From positions 34,650,001 through 34,714,000 of the forward strand of contig JAZBRS010000049.1 of NCBI GenBank assembly GCA_037176725.1: DNA of 64,000 nt. Direction: 5' to 3'. The stretch's first letter is position 1. Each line of letters starts with the position of its first letter. The notes under the pieces were generated by a model. That model was not told the origin of the DNA, did not search any database, and saw only the letters and a program-made list of their open reading frames with translations. The position numbers and the translations under genes were made by a program. This DNA comes from Posidonia oceanica (taxonomy: Eukaryota > Streptophyta > Magnoliopsida > Alismatales > Posidoniaceae). Shown here in pieces: positions 21,446 through 33,400 of this stretch.

Positions 21446-23605
21446 TTAAAGAAGACTAGGGTAGACCCCCGAGATTCCGGCATCTGCGAAGCCTGCAGGC
21501 TCAGAAGAGGAAGGGTCGGCTACACTAGGGTGTGCGAGTGCAAGTGCAGGTGTATGTGCAAGTACTGCTTCCTGCGCGTCAACGCTGATGATCCTGCGAT
21601 CGATCAGGCGCTGAACGGCATCCCGGAGAGTGAGGCAATTATTCGTCGAGTGCCCCATGGCCCGATGGAAACTGCAGAACTAATCCGTATCATGCCACCA
21701 TGGAGGTGGGTTTGGTGACAGACGGATAGCCAGGAGTCTCAGGAGCGACTCAGCTTGAGGGAAGATGAGGCTTAGTGGTTCGGGCAGAGGGGTGTAATCA
21801 CACTCAGCCCAACGAGGTCGTCTTTGCCCTGGTTGGAGTCCTTGCCGAGCAGGTGCGACGTGATGCACGGGCTCGACGGTGGTAGTGTGTATAGTGGGTG
21901 CATAGTTAGGTGCGTGCTCTAACGGAAAAGGATCTGGCTGACTCTCTGCATAGGCAGGCTTTTTGGGAGGATCGGTGTATGCTTCGGTGAGCTGCTCAGA
22001 GCAGTTGGGAGCAGAGTTGTTGCTGCTGCGGCGATTGCTGGTGCTAGCCTGCCTAGCCAATGCAGAAAGTGCAGGGAGATGCCCACTTCGTAGTGAGCTT
22101 TCCACGCAGGCGCCAACCCTAATCAGCGATGCATGACTAGTGATATGCTGAATGCAAAGTAGAGTCCCAGTCACTGGGAGCGCCCCCTTTATTATCATCT
22201 CGATAGAATCCTCCTCGGAGGGTCTATCTTTGACCTGGGCGGCTGTGGAGCGCCAGCGACCGACATACTCCCCGAATGGCTCTTGGGGCCTCTACCGGAT
22301 GGCAACAAGATCCTCTCACTTGGGGATCAAGTCGAGGTTGAAAGAATACTGCTCAAGGAAAGCCTGAGAAATATCAGTTCAAGTCTGAACCGTGGCCATG
22401 TCAAGGGAAGTGAACCACTTGAGTGCGGGGCTGGTTAAACTTTTCTGAAACAGGCGGATAAGGAGCCTTTCGTCAGCCTGCAGTTGAGCAAGGACCCCGC
22501 AGTATGCCTTCATATGCGAAATGGGGCAGCCTCTACCATTGTATTTGTCGAATTTCGGGATGCGAAACTTCGAAGGGAGTGCAGCCTCTAGAAAGATACA
22601 GAGGTCCCGGAATTGGTAAGACTGGTGGTCCGTGCCTTGCACTAGACATAGTGCTTTCTCCAGAACGTCCATCCTGTCATTGATGGAGTCTAGATTGGCT
22701 GCCACAGGTGGTGAGGCAGCAGGGGCAGGGACCACATACGCCATCTAGGTCGCACCGAGGTGCTCCTCCAGATCCACCATCGCGTCGCCTAGTGGCGCGA
22801 CGTGATGGCCGGCGTATCCATGCAGTGGTGTGGTGTAGGCAGGAAAGTATGATGGGTTCTGAACCTGATGCAAGGGGGATGGGTAGATAATGTGCTGTGC
22901 AATGGGAGGTGCAGAGTGCCGGAGCAACAGTTGCTACGCAGGCGCGGTGCCAGGCAGCAAGCCTATGGGGTACTATGCTCCAACCAGCCCGAAGGACTGA
23001 TCACCAGGTGGAGGAGTTGCATGCAATGCATAGTGTTGTGCAGATGCGGGAGGCAAAAGCTGCGCCCCCATCGCTGGAGCAGTGAGTAGCTAGGGCGATG
23101 GTCCAGGCAGGAGTGCAGTGTAGAAAGGAGCAGGCTGCAGAGGAACCTCAGGGGCAGCAGGAATGCAAGAGGGGCGAACTGATAGAGCCATGCCTTGAAG
23201 TCTCTGGGTAGTCTCCATCAGGTGCTGATACTGCACATCAGGGGACTCGTCAGTGTGTATGCTGAGTTGCAGTATCGGCAGGGGACTAGATTCAAGAGGT
23301 CGGGAACCTATGGCAAAGGTCGCCGTAGTAGAAGGGGCGTCGAAAGCGACGTAGCCCTGGGGCAGAGGGGTCAGAGGCGCCTCTGGAACACGAGTGGTGG
23401 TCATCAAGGTAAACTCAGTGACCAGATCTGGAGGGGTGTAGGTCTGCCAATGCCCCGCAACATACTGGGGTGCCCCCGACACCATAGGGTGGAATCCTAG
23501 CGTCTCAGGGGGCACGAAGGGAGTCGAAGCGAACGTCGGAGGGACCGAAGCGGTATACCCCTTTGAGGCAACGAATAAGTGGGACTCATCGGCAAACTGG
23601 GCCAT
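21446..23605 (-). pseudogene. gag: gag of the minus-strand gag-only element
   Basis: Structural polyprotein of the particle. I chose ATG at 23605-23603 (MAQFADESH) because element 2 begins the same way (MAQFAGELH, 45951). One frame runs the full 720 codons with no frameshift. In order: a variable Pro/Thr-rich N-terminus, a capsid-type region (FRDLCIFLEAALPSKFRIPKFDKYNG, RLFQKSLTSPALKWFTSLD) and the Cys-His motif FCSFHR-MGHSTNNCLTLRDA. It ends at SGVYPSLL before TAA. Internal stops include 23092-23090 (TAG), 22381-22379 (TGA), 22294-22292 (TAG) and 21682-21680 (TAG). Element 2 has CAG, TGG, CAG and CAG there, so these are single C-to-T or G-to-A changes. Confidence 0.9.
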
Positions 23606-24724
23606 CGCTGACCAAGTGTGAGTGAGGACAAGGCTGCGACGAAAATGTAAAGACACGAGACCTAAAGGGGAGCTAGTGTCGGAAGCGACGAATAGCTCAG
23701 AGACAGAGAGGAGGGACGCTCAGGGTCCTGACAGTGGATCCCGCACCTACCTGCAAAAACAACAAAGATGTTAGAGATTGGATGCAAAAAAGTTTATTAG
23801 AGGTGGCATGAATGGCACACATGCAGATGAATGCCCTAATATGCGCTCTCTCAACATGCATGTACTGAGTAGATGACCTACCAGGACTCACTCAAGGGTA
23901 ATGGGTTTATTGATTCTAGGTTAGAAAAAGTAGGGTCTCCATCTAGATCCTGGCCAGAGCTCAGGCAGTAACGAGGTGGTGCGTTGGTGGCCTCAACCCT
24001 GCCGAAGCGTGGGTGGTACCCTCCACTAGCACCGACACGACCCCTGATAAGGGGGGACAGACCGACTGACTTGCACCATGCCAAAGCAGTAGGGCAAGAG
24101 GCTGGGATTGTCCTTCGTAAACTGTGGGTGGGCTCAGATGAGAAGAATGCATGCTTTCTAGTATGAACAAACATGCGAGTATGCATTATTTTATTTTACT
24201 TGCATTTTATTTAGCCAAAGGGGGAAAATTGCAAGTTTTGGCTCTAGTTGTGCTTAGATGTTATTGCTTGGCTTTATTGTAGCTTTTAGATTAAGCAAAA
24301 GGGGAGCAAGCATATTTCTACTATCCTAGGCGTGGCATATGCATGAAGGGGAAAGAAACAGAAAGTCATGGCATGCAAGCAATTCACTCAGCAAGGCAAA
24401 AAGCATGTGCATGGCGTGTGCAAGTGTTGTGGACATGATAGTGAGAGGGAAACACTTATCATATCAAAAGGTATGTATGCATGGCATGTGCGTGAGTGGT
24501 GGCATAGCAAGTGTGTAAAACAAAGCATTTACCATCCAAAAAGCATGTATTATTGTGCCAAGCAAATATTTAGACATGTATAATGCGTAAATAAAGCAAG
24601 TAAGAGCAATGTAAGCAATAAAGCAAGCAAGCAAGCAAGTAGGCAAGGCATACAAAGGCACAAGGCAAGCAAAGTGCAAAAACCAAGCGGGCGAGAAAGC
24701 CATAAAACGAAAGCCGGAGTCTAG
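23606..24724 (-). other. Leader between PBS and gag, minus-strand element
   Basis: Noncoding. Read on the minus strand it is T/C-rich with GCTTGCTTGCTT runs, and near its end has an acceptor-like TTTTGCAG/GTAGGTGCGG (last intron base at 23751). The same acceptor phrase is at 45801-45817 in element 2. No upstream coding frame is conserved between the two leaders. Confidence 0.55.
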
Positions 24725-24744
24725 AATCCCCAACGGAGTCGCCA
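24725..24744 (-). promoter_or_regulatory. Primer binding site, tRNA-Arg-like
   Basis: One base after the LTR end (TACTACA) the minus strand reads TGGCGACTCCGTTGGGGATT. TGG pairs with the CCA end of a tRNA, and the rest resembles the complement of a plant tRNA-Arg 3' end, the primer reported for Ogre/Tat elements. The tRNA identity is from memory. Confidence 0.7.
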
Positions 24745-24745
24745 C

Positions 24746-27183
24746 TGTAGTAACCCCGAAATTCGGATCGTCCATGCACGATGCCAAAGTTCGCGTGCAC
24801 CGATCGGAATTAGGTTCATTATTAGCGGTTGGACCCGAGGAGGGATGCTCTACTCAGAAATGCTAGAAAAAGAGGGAAAAAGAAAGATAAGACTAAATCA
24901 GAGTCGCCACCATGTCTATTAAATTGGGAGACAATGAAAACCAAGGAAATGCATGAAAAACATGCAAAAGATACAATGATATGCAATGCTATGACTTGTG
25001 CCTAGGATGAGGGCATTATGGTCATTGCGGTCCATAAGAAAGGGCAAGGACTCCTATTACGTACGGGGAAGGTGTTAGGCACCCCCGATACGTCCGAAGA
25101 ATCGGTCTTTCTTAGGCTTAATGCCCGCATATGCAGGATTTTAGCAATTGAATGCCTTACTGTACACCCAAGGGGCGAGAGATGCTATGCATGCCTAATG
25201 AATGCCTAAACTTGCTAGATATGTTATGATGTTATGATGCATGATCATGGTATGCTAGAAAATTGATTAAGGCGAAATGCGACAAAGTGGCGATAAACAA
25301 AGCGCGGAAAAGAAGATCTGAAGACAGGGCGAGCAAAATGATCAAAGCGCAAAGCGGCAAGCAAGGTGGCTCAGCCACTATCTGAACTGCAAGGCAAGTT
25401 GCCGGCCTAAGCAGCGGCCGTGCTCATCGCCGGTGAGATCGGCAAGGGCCTTGGTCGGCGGTCAGAACAGCTACTGGGGCTGGTCGCCTGTTGGAGAGGC
25501 GCCGGAGCCTGTCGCCTGGGACGGCAGCGACAGAGGGGCTAACAGCTTCGCCAGATAGTGGCCTTCACGGTCGAAAATAGGTTAGCTACATGATGCAAAA
25601 TTGAAATCTAAAGGCATGATCCTACATATGGCATGATGAAAAAGACAAGCAAACAAACAGATAGCAAAATGGATGCCTAGGTCGCAAGATATGGCAGTCT
25701 AAAGTTGGCTCGAGGAACGGTCGGAAGTTGCAGTTGAGTCGCCGGTCACGCCGGCGACAGCACTGCAAATCCACGTTCCAAACAGTAATCTTTGAGACCA
25801 TATCTAGAATGCATGGCAATGCAAAATTGAAATCTAATCAAGCAATCATACAGAGCAAGCATTCATGATCACAGGCATACAAAAATCAAGGAAAATGGAG
25901 CTCTGGGCTGGCCAGAGCGGCGGCCTAAAGTTTGGCCAAACGGCTGTCAGAGGCACTGGCTAGTTGCCGCATCACGCGGCGCCAAACCTAGCAGGCCTCC
26001 GGCGCCGGAGAAGATGGCCAAGATTGGCCAACTACGCTACTGAAAAATAAAGACAACTATCTAAGAAGCATGTATGGAACGTAAGGAAGCTAGGGGAGGT
26101 GTTACTTACCTATGGGGATGCGCAGAGTGGCCCCCTGACCTAGCTCATCAGAGCTCTCAGGCGTGGGGGTTGTTGCGACGGAGGAAGCGACGGCGGGCGT
26201 GCGGGATGGTCTAGATGAGTTCGCGGCGGCCTTGCGGTGGTGTGCCCGAAGTTTGGGCGAGTTCGGAGCTAAGGTGTAGCTTCTGGGAATGTCGGCCGGC
26301 GGCGGCATGGAGGCGGCGAGCTCAGGGTCGTCACGGCTGTCTGGGATGCTAGGGACATGTTTGAATGGCTGGGGATGTTATTGGTGGTGGTGTGAAGGTT
26401 TCTGGATGGTTGAATTGCACTTTGGAACAAGCGGCCAAGGAGGAGGAGAGGTCCGAGTTGGCTGTGGAATGGGTTCCCTTTAGTTTGCAAAGGAATCGCC
26501 AGGGTGTGAATTCTGGTGCTCTCCCCTTTGCCACTCGGATCCTCCATGCCTATTAGCTCTGGCAAGCCGACAGCGGCAGAGGGAGGCTCAGTGAGAGGTT
26601 GTGAGAGCGCTTGGCAGGTGAAGGACGCAAGGGGTTGGCAGGCTGAGGACACAAGGGTCGGTAGGTGAAGGACGCAAGGTTGGAGTTGGCAGGCACGCTC
26701 CGGAATTGCTGGCCAGAGGTGGCGTGCACGGGAGCAAGCGTGGTGATACTGGCATGGTAGGTGAGGAGATGGCGAGCACGGCACAGAGCAGGTTGGCAAA
26801 GGGTTGGCCGGAAACGTCCAAACGAACGTGCGGCGGGAGCTTGGGCGTTTTGCTGATTTACAGTCAAGTCGTCCCAGCACCTGGCACCTGACTCAGTCGC
26901 CCCTAGTCCTAGCAACAGAGGTCAATCGCCTGTGCATGCGGCGACCAGACGTGTAATTCAGTGGCTGGGCTGAAAATGGGCTTGGGCTTTGTTGGAGGCT
27001 TTGGTTGGTTTTGGAAATGGGAAATGAATCGTTTTGGGTAGGTTTGGAGTAGTTTTGGAATGGGATTTGGTTTTAGGTCAAATTGGGTTGTCTTGGGTTT
27101 GAGGAAGAAGGTCGAATCCGTTGTTTCCGAGCTCGCTTTTCCAAGTTTGATCCGCCACTAGGTCTCAAAATGGGGTGTCTACA
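24746..27183 (-). repeat. 5' LTR of the minus-strand element, 2.4 kb
   Basis: On the minus strand it begins TGTAGACACCCCATTTTGAG at 27183 and ends GGGGTTACTACA at 24746. Its last 400 bp or so match the ends of LTRs A and B, but the remainder is unrelated to them and less than half as long. It has a donor-like CCATAG/GTAAGT (intron start at 26109). Frames of up to 200 codons at 26269-26880 are Pro/Ser-rich with no domain and I do not call them genes. Confidence 0.85.
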
Positions 27184-29785
27184 TACTCAAACATCTCATA
27201 CCCCCTATCTCCGTTGCTACGATACATTATGTACAGTCAGTACCCTGGGTCCTCGGCACCTAGTACAAGAGGAGTGTCATACCTCCAAGTCCAGTCGGTA
27301 CCCCCAACCCGCGGACCTCAACCTCGGCCTCGTGAACGACAATCAAGGAGTATCATACCTCCAAGATCCGACGAACACTTACCTCAGCCTCTTGGTCTCA
27401 GGACCTCAACCTAGGCAACGCGCCCGACCAACCAGGAATGTCGTCACATCCCCTGATCTCGTCGACACGCCCCTCCAGTATCTTGGTCTGCCACCCACAG
27501 AAAACACTAGAAAACTCTTTCAAAAACCATTGCCAAACCCCTGCATTTTCTTTTCAAAACTCTTTTCGAAAACTATTTCGAAATCCTTAAATGACAACTC
27601 AAAATATCTCAAAACATAGTACCAAGTACATTACAAAACCATGAGCTGAAATCACAGCTCAAAACACAGCCTCGACAGCTCCACTGTCGAGCCCAGAACC
27701 ACATTACAAAACACCACACAACCGGGAACAAAAGTAACTTCTGGGTATATCATTTATCCATCCGGCACCACACAGAAGCAAAGCACTGGTCCTGAAGTCC
27801 CAACGTATTTACGAGACCACACACCCTCACCAACGGCATCTAGAACACTAAGTTCTGGTGCCAAGATCCAATCCAAAATTATTATGTTCCCTAATGTCCA
27901 TTTAGACCAATTAGGGAAAACCTTAGCATTTCTAGGTTATTTAGTCTTTTAGTTTCCAACCCTAACTCAAGTGGGGTTTTGCTATTCCATTTTATCCAAT
28001 CCCTAACTCATCCCTAATGATTGGCTTGATTCTCATCATGTCCTAATGTGTTTATAAAATTCTAATCTCTTAAAGGACAAGGATTCATTTTAATTCTACA
28101 AAACTCACCATCAAACCAAAAATCAGATTCTAAACTTCAATAACAAAAGAGTAACCTTTAATAAATCGGTTATCACCAAAATCAGGCCCAACCCAAACAT
28201 AATGTGCGCCTCATGGGCACCCCTGGCCTCCCTTAGGTTCCAAAAATGCCTGGAAAGTTCGCCAGTGAAGCGCACCAACGAATATCTCCTCCTAGTGTCG
28301 CCAGAATCTTATTGTTAATCGATAAAATGGAAGAAATCTCGAAAACTTTTGTAATTTTTGTAGAAATCTTCAAAATTGTGTAAAAATGAAGTAGAGAAGT
28401 GTTTTTGGTATATAACACTGCAAAATAAAAAAATTGTTGTTTGTTAATGTTAAAAAAGTAATTGGAGAATTCAAAAATAAAAAAGTCAAAATTTTTAAAG
28501 TTCAAAAACCAGTAAGCCATTAGAAATTGAGTATGAGCTGACAAAAGTGTATTGAATTCAAGGAAATATCGATAATAGAAATATAAAGGTGGAAAATATG
28601 ATACACATATGAAAACATTCATCTAATATAAATGACACATAAATGTTTAATAAAACTCTATCTTAATAAAAAGTTAAACTTTTTTGCAAATCGAAAACCA
28701 TCTATAATCTAGTATTTTATTTGAATGACATCGAATGTTAACAAAACATGATTCACAGATAATATAGGTTGTAATGTATCGAAAACAACAATCAAATATG
28801 AAAACAATATATTTTTTGAAAAGTAACAAAAAACTGTTAACTAACACTTACAGTTTTTCGATAAAATGGAAGAAATCTCAAAAGATTTTGTAATTTTCGT
28901 AGAAATCTTATAAATTGCGTAAAACTCATGTAGAGATGTGTAGTTGGTATATAATAACGCAAAATAGATAAATCGTTGTATGTAATTGTCAAAAAACAAG
29001 TAAGAGAACTCAAAAATAAAAAATGTCAAACTTTTTTAAATCTACTAAAGCAATGTGCCATTAAAAATTGAGTATAATTTGTTAGAAGTGTATCGAATTC
29101 GAGGAAATACTGATGATTAATATTTATAGGTGAAAATTACGATGCACTATCAAAAAAATACATATACTAGAAATTATAAAAAAATATTTAATAAAACTCT
29201 AACTTAACAAAAAGTCAAACTATCTCTTCCTTCAAAACCATTTTATCCTCTTGAATTTTTATAGAATGATAATAAAAGCTACCAAAATATGATCCATTGA
29301 AATTGTAGGTCAAAACATACAAAAATAACAATCAATTAAGGAAACCAATGATATTTTAAAATATTACCAAAAATAATATACAAACACTTATTGTTAATCG
29401 ATAAAATGGGAGAAATCTCGAAAACTTTTGTAATTTTCGTAGAAATCTTCAAAATTTTGTAAAAATGAAGTAGAGAAGTGTTGTTGGTACATAACATTGC
29501 AAAATAGATAAATCGTTGTAAGTTAACGTCAAAAAAGTAATTAGAGAATTCAAAAATAAAAAAGAGAAACTTTTTTAAAGTTTGAAAACCAGTAAACCTT
29601 TACAAATTTAGTATAAGCTCACAAAAGTGTATCGAATTCAAGGAAATATCGATAATAACAATATAGAGGTGGAAAAAATGATACACCTACGAAGAAATAC
29701 ATGTATTATAAATGACACGTAAATGTTTAATAAAACTCTATCTTAAAAAAAAGTCAAACTTTTTTGTCAAACCGAAAACCGTCTA
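27184..29785 (+). repeat. Satellite unit 1, truncated at its left end
   Basis: It begins inside the unit (TACTCAAACATCTCATACC, equal to about 41599 in unit 5) exactly where the minus-strand LTR ends. AT-rich subrepeats start at about 28320, 28859 and 29399. Confidence 0.85.
28320..29785 (+). repeat. AT-rich subrepeats of about 540 bp, three per unit
   Basis: Each starts CGATAAAATGG(A/G)AGAAATCTC and continues with TTTTGTAATTTTCGTAGAAATC. Subrepeats 1 and 3 are alike (GAAGTAGAGAAGTGTTGTTGG), and 2 is a distinct type (AAAGATTTTGTAATTTTCG, CATGTAGAGATGTGTAGTTGG). The order 1-2-3 is the same in every unit, so the triplication predates the unit array. Given here for unit 1; the others are listed under their units. 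Confidence 0.88.
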
Positions 29786-32700
29786 TGTAACGACCCCATT
29801 GTCGTTACTTCTCAACCTAGCTAACATTTTTTTTTAAAAAAAATCTTATTAGCATTCATGAACTACAGAACTAAATTCTCACAAATACTATATAGTAGAA
29901 ATAAAATAAACTTAAACAACTCACTTACCTAGAACTCTTGATGTGTGGCAGTGCGACTTCTCTCCTATATGCACTAGCAACTCCAGCTCCTATCCTGCAC
30001 CTGCCAAAAACAAAATCAAAACACATGTGAGTGACCACTCAATAGGTCACCCAGCACACACCCCACCTACACACCTAAACAACTCGACAAATAACGTCGA
30101 GGAAACAGGCGTAACTACGTCATAAGCAACTAACACAGGCATCACTTCTGGATGCCACAGCAGGGCACACCACATTGTCCACAATGCAAACCACTAAAAA
30201 CATGCATTTGAAATCATCCTTTCTCTTTTCATTTCAAAACCATATGCATGCTCTTTTCAAAATCTTTATGCACACTTGAAATGACCACATTAGCCAAATC
30301 AAGCCTCAAAACCCACGGTCTAGTCCATTATACTGCTAGTGCGGACTAGACAACCAATCATGTCTGAATACCCTCAATAGCAATCAACACACACAAACAA
30401 CACAACAAACACCAAAACACAAAGCTAGCGCTGAGACACTGCTCAACTAAACCAATGCGCCTCACTAGCACCAAACCTACGCTCCACAGGCACGGCCACA
30501 AGCACAGCTAACCACACAAAAGCAAACAAAGTGTCGTCACTCGGGCCCAAGCGAGACACCTAGCCACAAGCAGTCCGCCGAGGCGCTACCACGGTGTCCC
30601 TGCACGGCTACGGTGGACCACCCTGTGGGGGAGTGAGCCTCAACAGGTCCTGTCACTCAGCAAGACACCACAGGGTACGCCCTCTAAGCGCCCAAACTCA
30701 GTGCTCCAAACCCCTAGGGCTCCTCACCCCTAGCCTCAGTCCACACCAAGCTGTCTCGGTACCCGTACTAACTAAGGTATCACGTCCAGTTACTCAAAGG
30801 TCTCATAACCCCTGTGTCCACTGCCACGATACACTATGTACAGTCAGTAACCAGAGTCCTCAGCACCCGGAACAAGCTGAGTGTCATACTTCCAAGTCTA
30901 GTTGGTACCCCCAACCCACGGACCTCAGCCTCGACCTCGTGAACGACAATCAAGGAGTATCATACCTCTAAGATCCGACGAACACTTACCTCGGCCTCTT
31001 GGTCTCAAGACCTCAACCTAGGCAACGTGCCCGACCAACAAGGAATGTCGTCACATCCCAAGATCCCGTCGACACGCCCCTCTAGTATCTTGGTCCGCCA
31101 CACACAGAAAATACCGAAAACTCTTTCAAAAACCTTTGCCAAACCCCTGCATTTTCTTTTTAAAACTCTTTTCGAAAACCATTTCGAAATCCTTAAATAA
31201 CAACTCAAAATACCTCAAAACACAGTACAAAACCACGAGCTGAAATCACAGCTCAATACACAACCTCGACAGCTCCACTGTCGAGCGGAGAACCACGTTA
31301 CAAAACACCACACAACAGGGAACAAAAGCACCTTCTGGGTATATCATTTACCCATCCGGTAGCACATTGAAGCAAAGCACTGATCCCGAAGTCCCAACGT
31401 ACTTACGTGACCACACACCCACACCAACGGCACCCAGAACACTAAGTTCTGGTGTCCATATACAATCCTAAATTATTATGTTCCCTAAAGTCCATCTAGA
31501 CCAATTAGTAAAAACTTTAGCGTTTCTAGGTTATTTAGTGTTTTAGTTTCCAACCCTAGCTCAAGTGGGATCTTGCTATTCCATTTTATGCAATCCCTAA
31601 CTCATCCCTAATGATTGGCTTGATTCTCATCTTGCCCTAATGTGTTTATAAAATTCTAATCTCTTCATGGACAAGGATTCATTTTAATTCAACAAATCTC
31701 ACCCTAAAACCAAAAATCAGATTCTGAACTTCAACAACAAAAGAGTAACCTCTAATAGATCGATTATCACCAAAATTAGGCCCAACCCAAACATAATGGG
31801 CGCCTCCTAGGTGCCCCTGGCTACCCTTGGGTATCAGAAATGCCAGGAAAGTTCACCAGTGAAGCGCACCGGCGAATCCTGCCTCCTAGTGTTGCCAGAA
31901 TCTTATTGTTAATCGTAAAAATGGAAGAAATCTCGAAAACTTTTGTAATTATCGTAGAAATCTTCAAAATTGTGTAAAAATGAAGTGGAGAAGTATTTTT
32001 GGTAAATAACAATGCAAAATAGAAAAATCGTTGTTTGTTAATGTCAAAAAAGTAATTGGAGAATTCAAAAATAAAAAAGTCAAACTTTTTTAAAGATCGA
32101 AAACCTGTAAGCCTTTAGAAATTTAGTATGAGCTGACAAAAGTGTATCGAATTCTTGGAAATATCGATAATAGAAATATAGAGGTGGAAAATATGATACA
32201 TCCACGAAAAGATTCATCTAATATAAATGACACGTAAATGTTTAATAAAACTCTATCTTATTAAAAAGTCAAACTTTTTTATTAAATCGAAAGCCGTTTT
32301 GTTAAATCGAAAGCCGTTTATTATCTAGTATTTTATTTGAATGACATCAAAACTCACCAAAACATGATTCACAGATAATATAGGTCATAATGTATCAAAA
32401 ACAACAATCAAATATGAAAACAATATATTTTTTGAAAAGTAACAAAAAACTGTTAACTAACACCAACTGTTTTTCGATAAAATGGAAGAAATCTCTAAAG
32501 ATTTTGTAATTTTCGTAGAAATCTTAAAAATTGCGTAAAACTCATGAAGAGATGTGTAGTTGGTATATAATAACGCAAAATAGATAAATCATTGTATGTC
32601 AATGTCAAAAAACAAGTAAGAGAACCCAAAAATAAAAAAGTCAAACTTTTTTTAATCTTCTAAAGCAATGTGCTTTTAAAAATTAAGTATAATTTGTCTG

Positions 32701-33400
32701 AAGTGTATCGAATTCGAGGAAATACCGATGATTGATATTTATAGGTGGAAATTACGATGCACTATCAAAAAAATACATATACTAGAAATTATAAAAAAAT
32801 ATTTAATAAAACTCTAACTTAACAAAAAGTCAAACTATCTCTTCCATCTAAACCTGTTTATCCTCTCAAATTTTATTAAAATGATAATAAAAGTTACCAA
32901 AATATGATCCATTGAGATTGTAGGTCAAAACGTACAAAAATAGCCATCAATTTAGGAAACCAATGATATTTAAAAATATTACAAAAAATCGTATACAAAC
33001 ACTTATTCTTAATCGATAAAATGGGAGACATCTCGAAAACTTTTGTAATTTTCGTAGAAATTTTCAAAATTTTGTAAAAATGAAGTAGAGAAGTGTTGTT
33101 GGTACATAACATTGAAAAATAGATAAATCGTTATTTGTTAATTTCAAAAAAGTAATTGGAGAATTCAAAAATAAAAAAGTCAATCTTTTTTAAAGATCGA
33201 AAACCAGTAAGCCATTACAAATTGAGTATAAGCTGACAAAAGTGTATCAAATTCAAGGAAATATCGATAATCGCAATATAGACGTGGAAAATGTGATACA
33301 CCTTTGAAAAAATTCATCCATTATAAATGACACGTAAATATTTAATAAAACTCTATCTTAAAAAAAAGTCAAACTTTTTTGTCAAATCAAAAACCGTCTA
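29786..33400 (+). repeat. Satellite unit 2
   Basis: A full unit of 3615 bp. AT-rich subrepeats start near 31915, 32475 and 33014. A 19 bp phrase near 32285 (AAATCGAAAGCCGTTT) is locally duplicated, which lengthens the first subrepeat. It shares diagnostic variants with unit 4. Confidence 0.88.

Larger units (their letters stand above)
17791..27183 (-). mobile_element. Gag-only Ty3/gypsy relative on the minus strand
   Basis: Read on the minus strand it has a 5' LTR (27183-24746), PBS, leader, gag, a short post-gag segment and a long hairpin-bearing noncoding tail. There is no protease, RT or integrase between gag and tail. Its 3' end is cut off by LTR A of element 1: at 17790 the sequence changes directly to internal tail sequence matching about 62080-62140 of element 3 in reverse. 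It fits the TR-GAG class of nonautonomous LTR elements. Confidence 0.85.

Noticed and set aside
23195..23500. A plus-strand frame overlapping minus-strand gag.
   Set aside because: It lies antisense to a clear gag frame conserved in element 2, so it is a shadow.
26269..26880. A 203-codon minus-strand frame in the 2.4 kb LTR.
   Set aside because: Pro/Ser-rich, overlapped by other frames on both strands, with no domain. It is best explained by GC-rich composition.
28233..29029. Minus-strand open frames of 60-130 codons in the satellite, rich in Phe, Tyr and Ile.
   Set aside because: They arise from AT-rich subrepeats, differ in length and frame between units, and lack any domain or conserved start.
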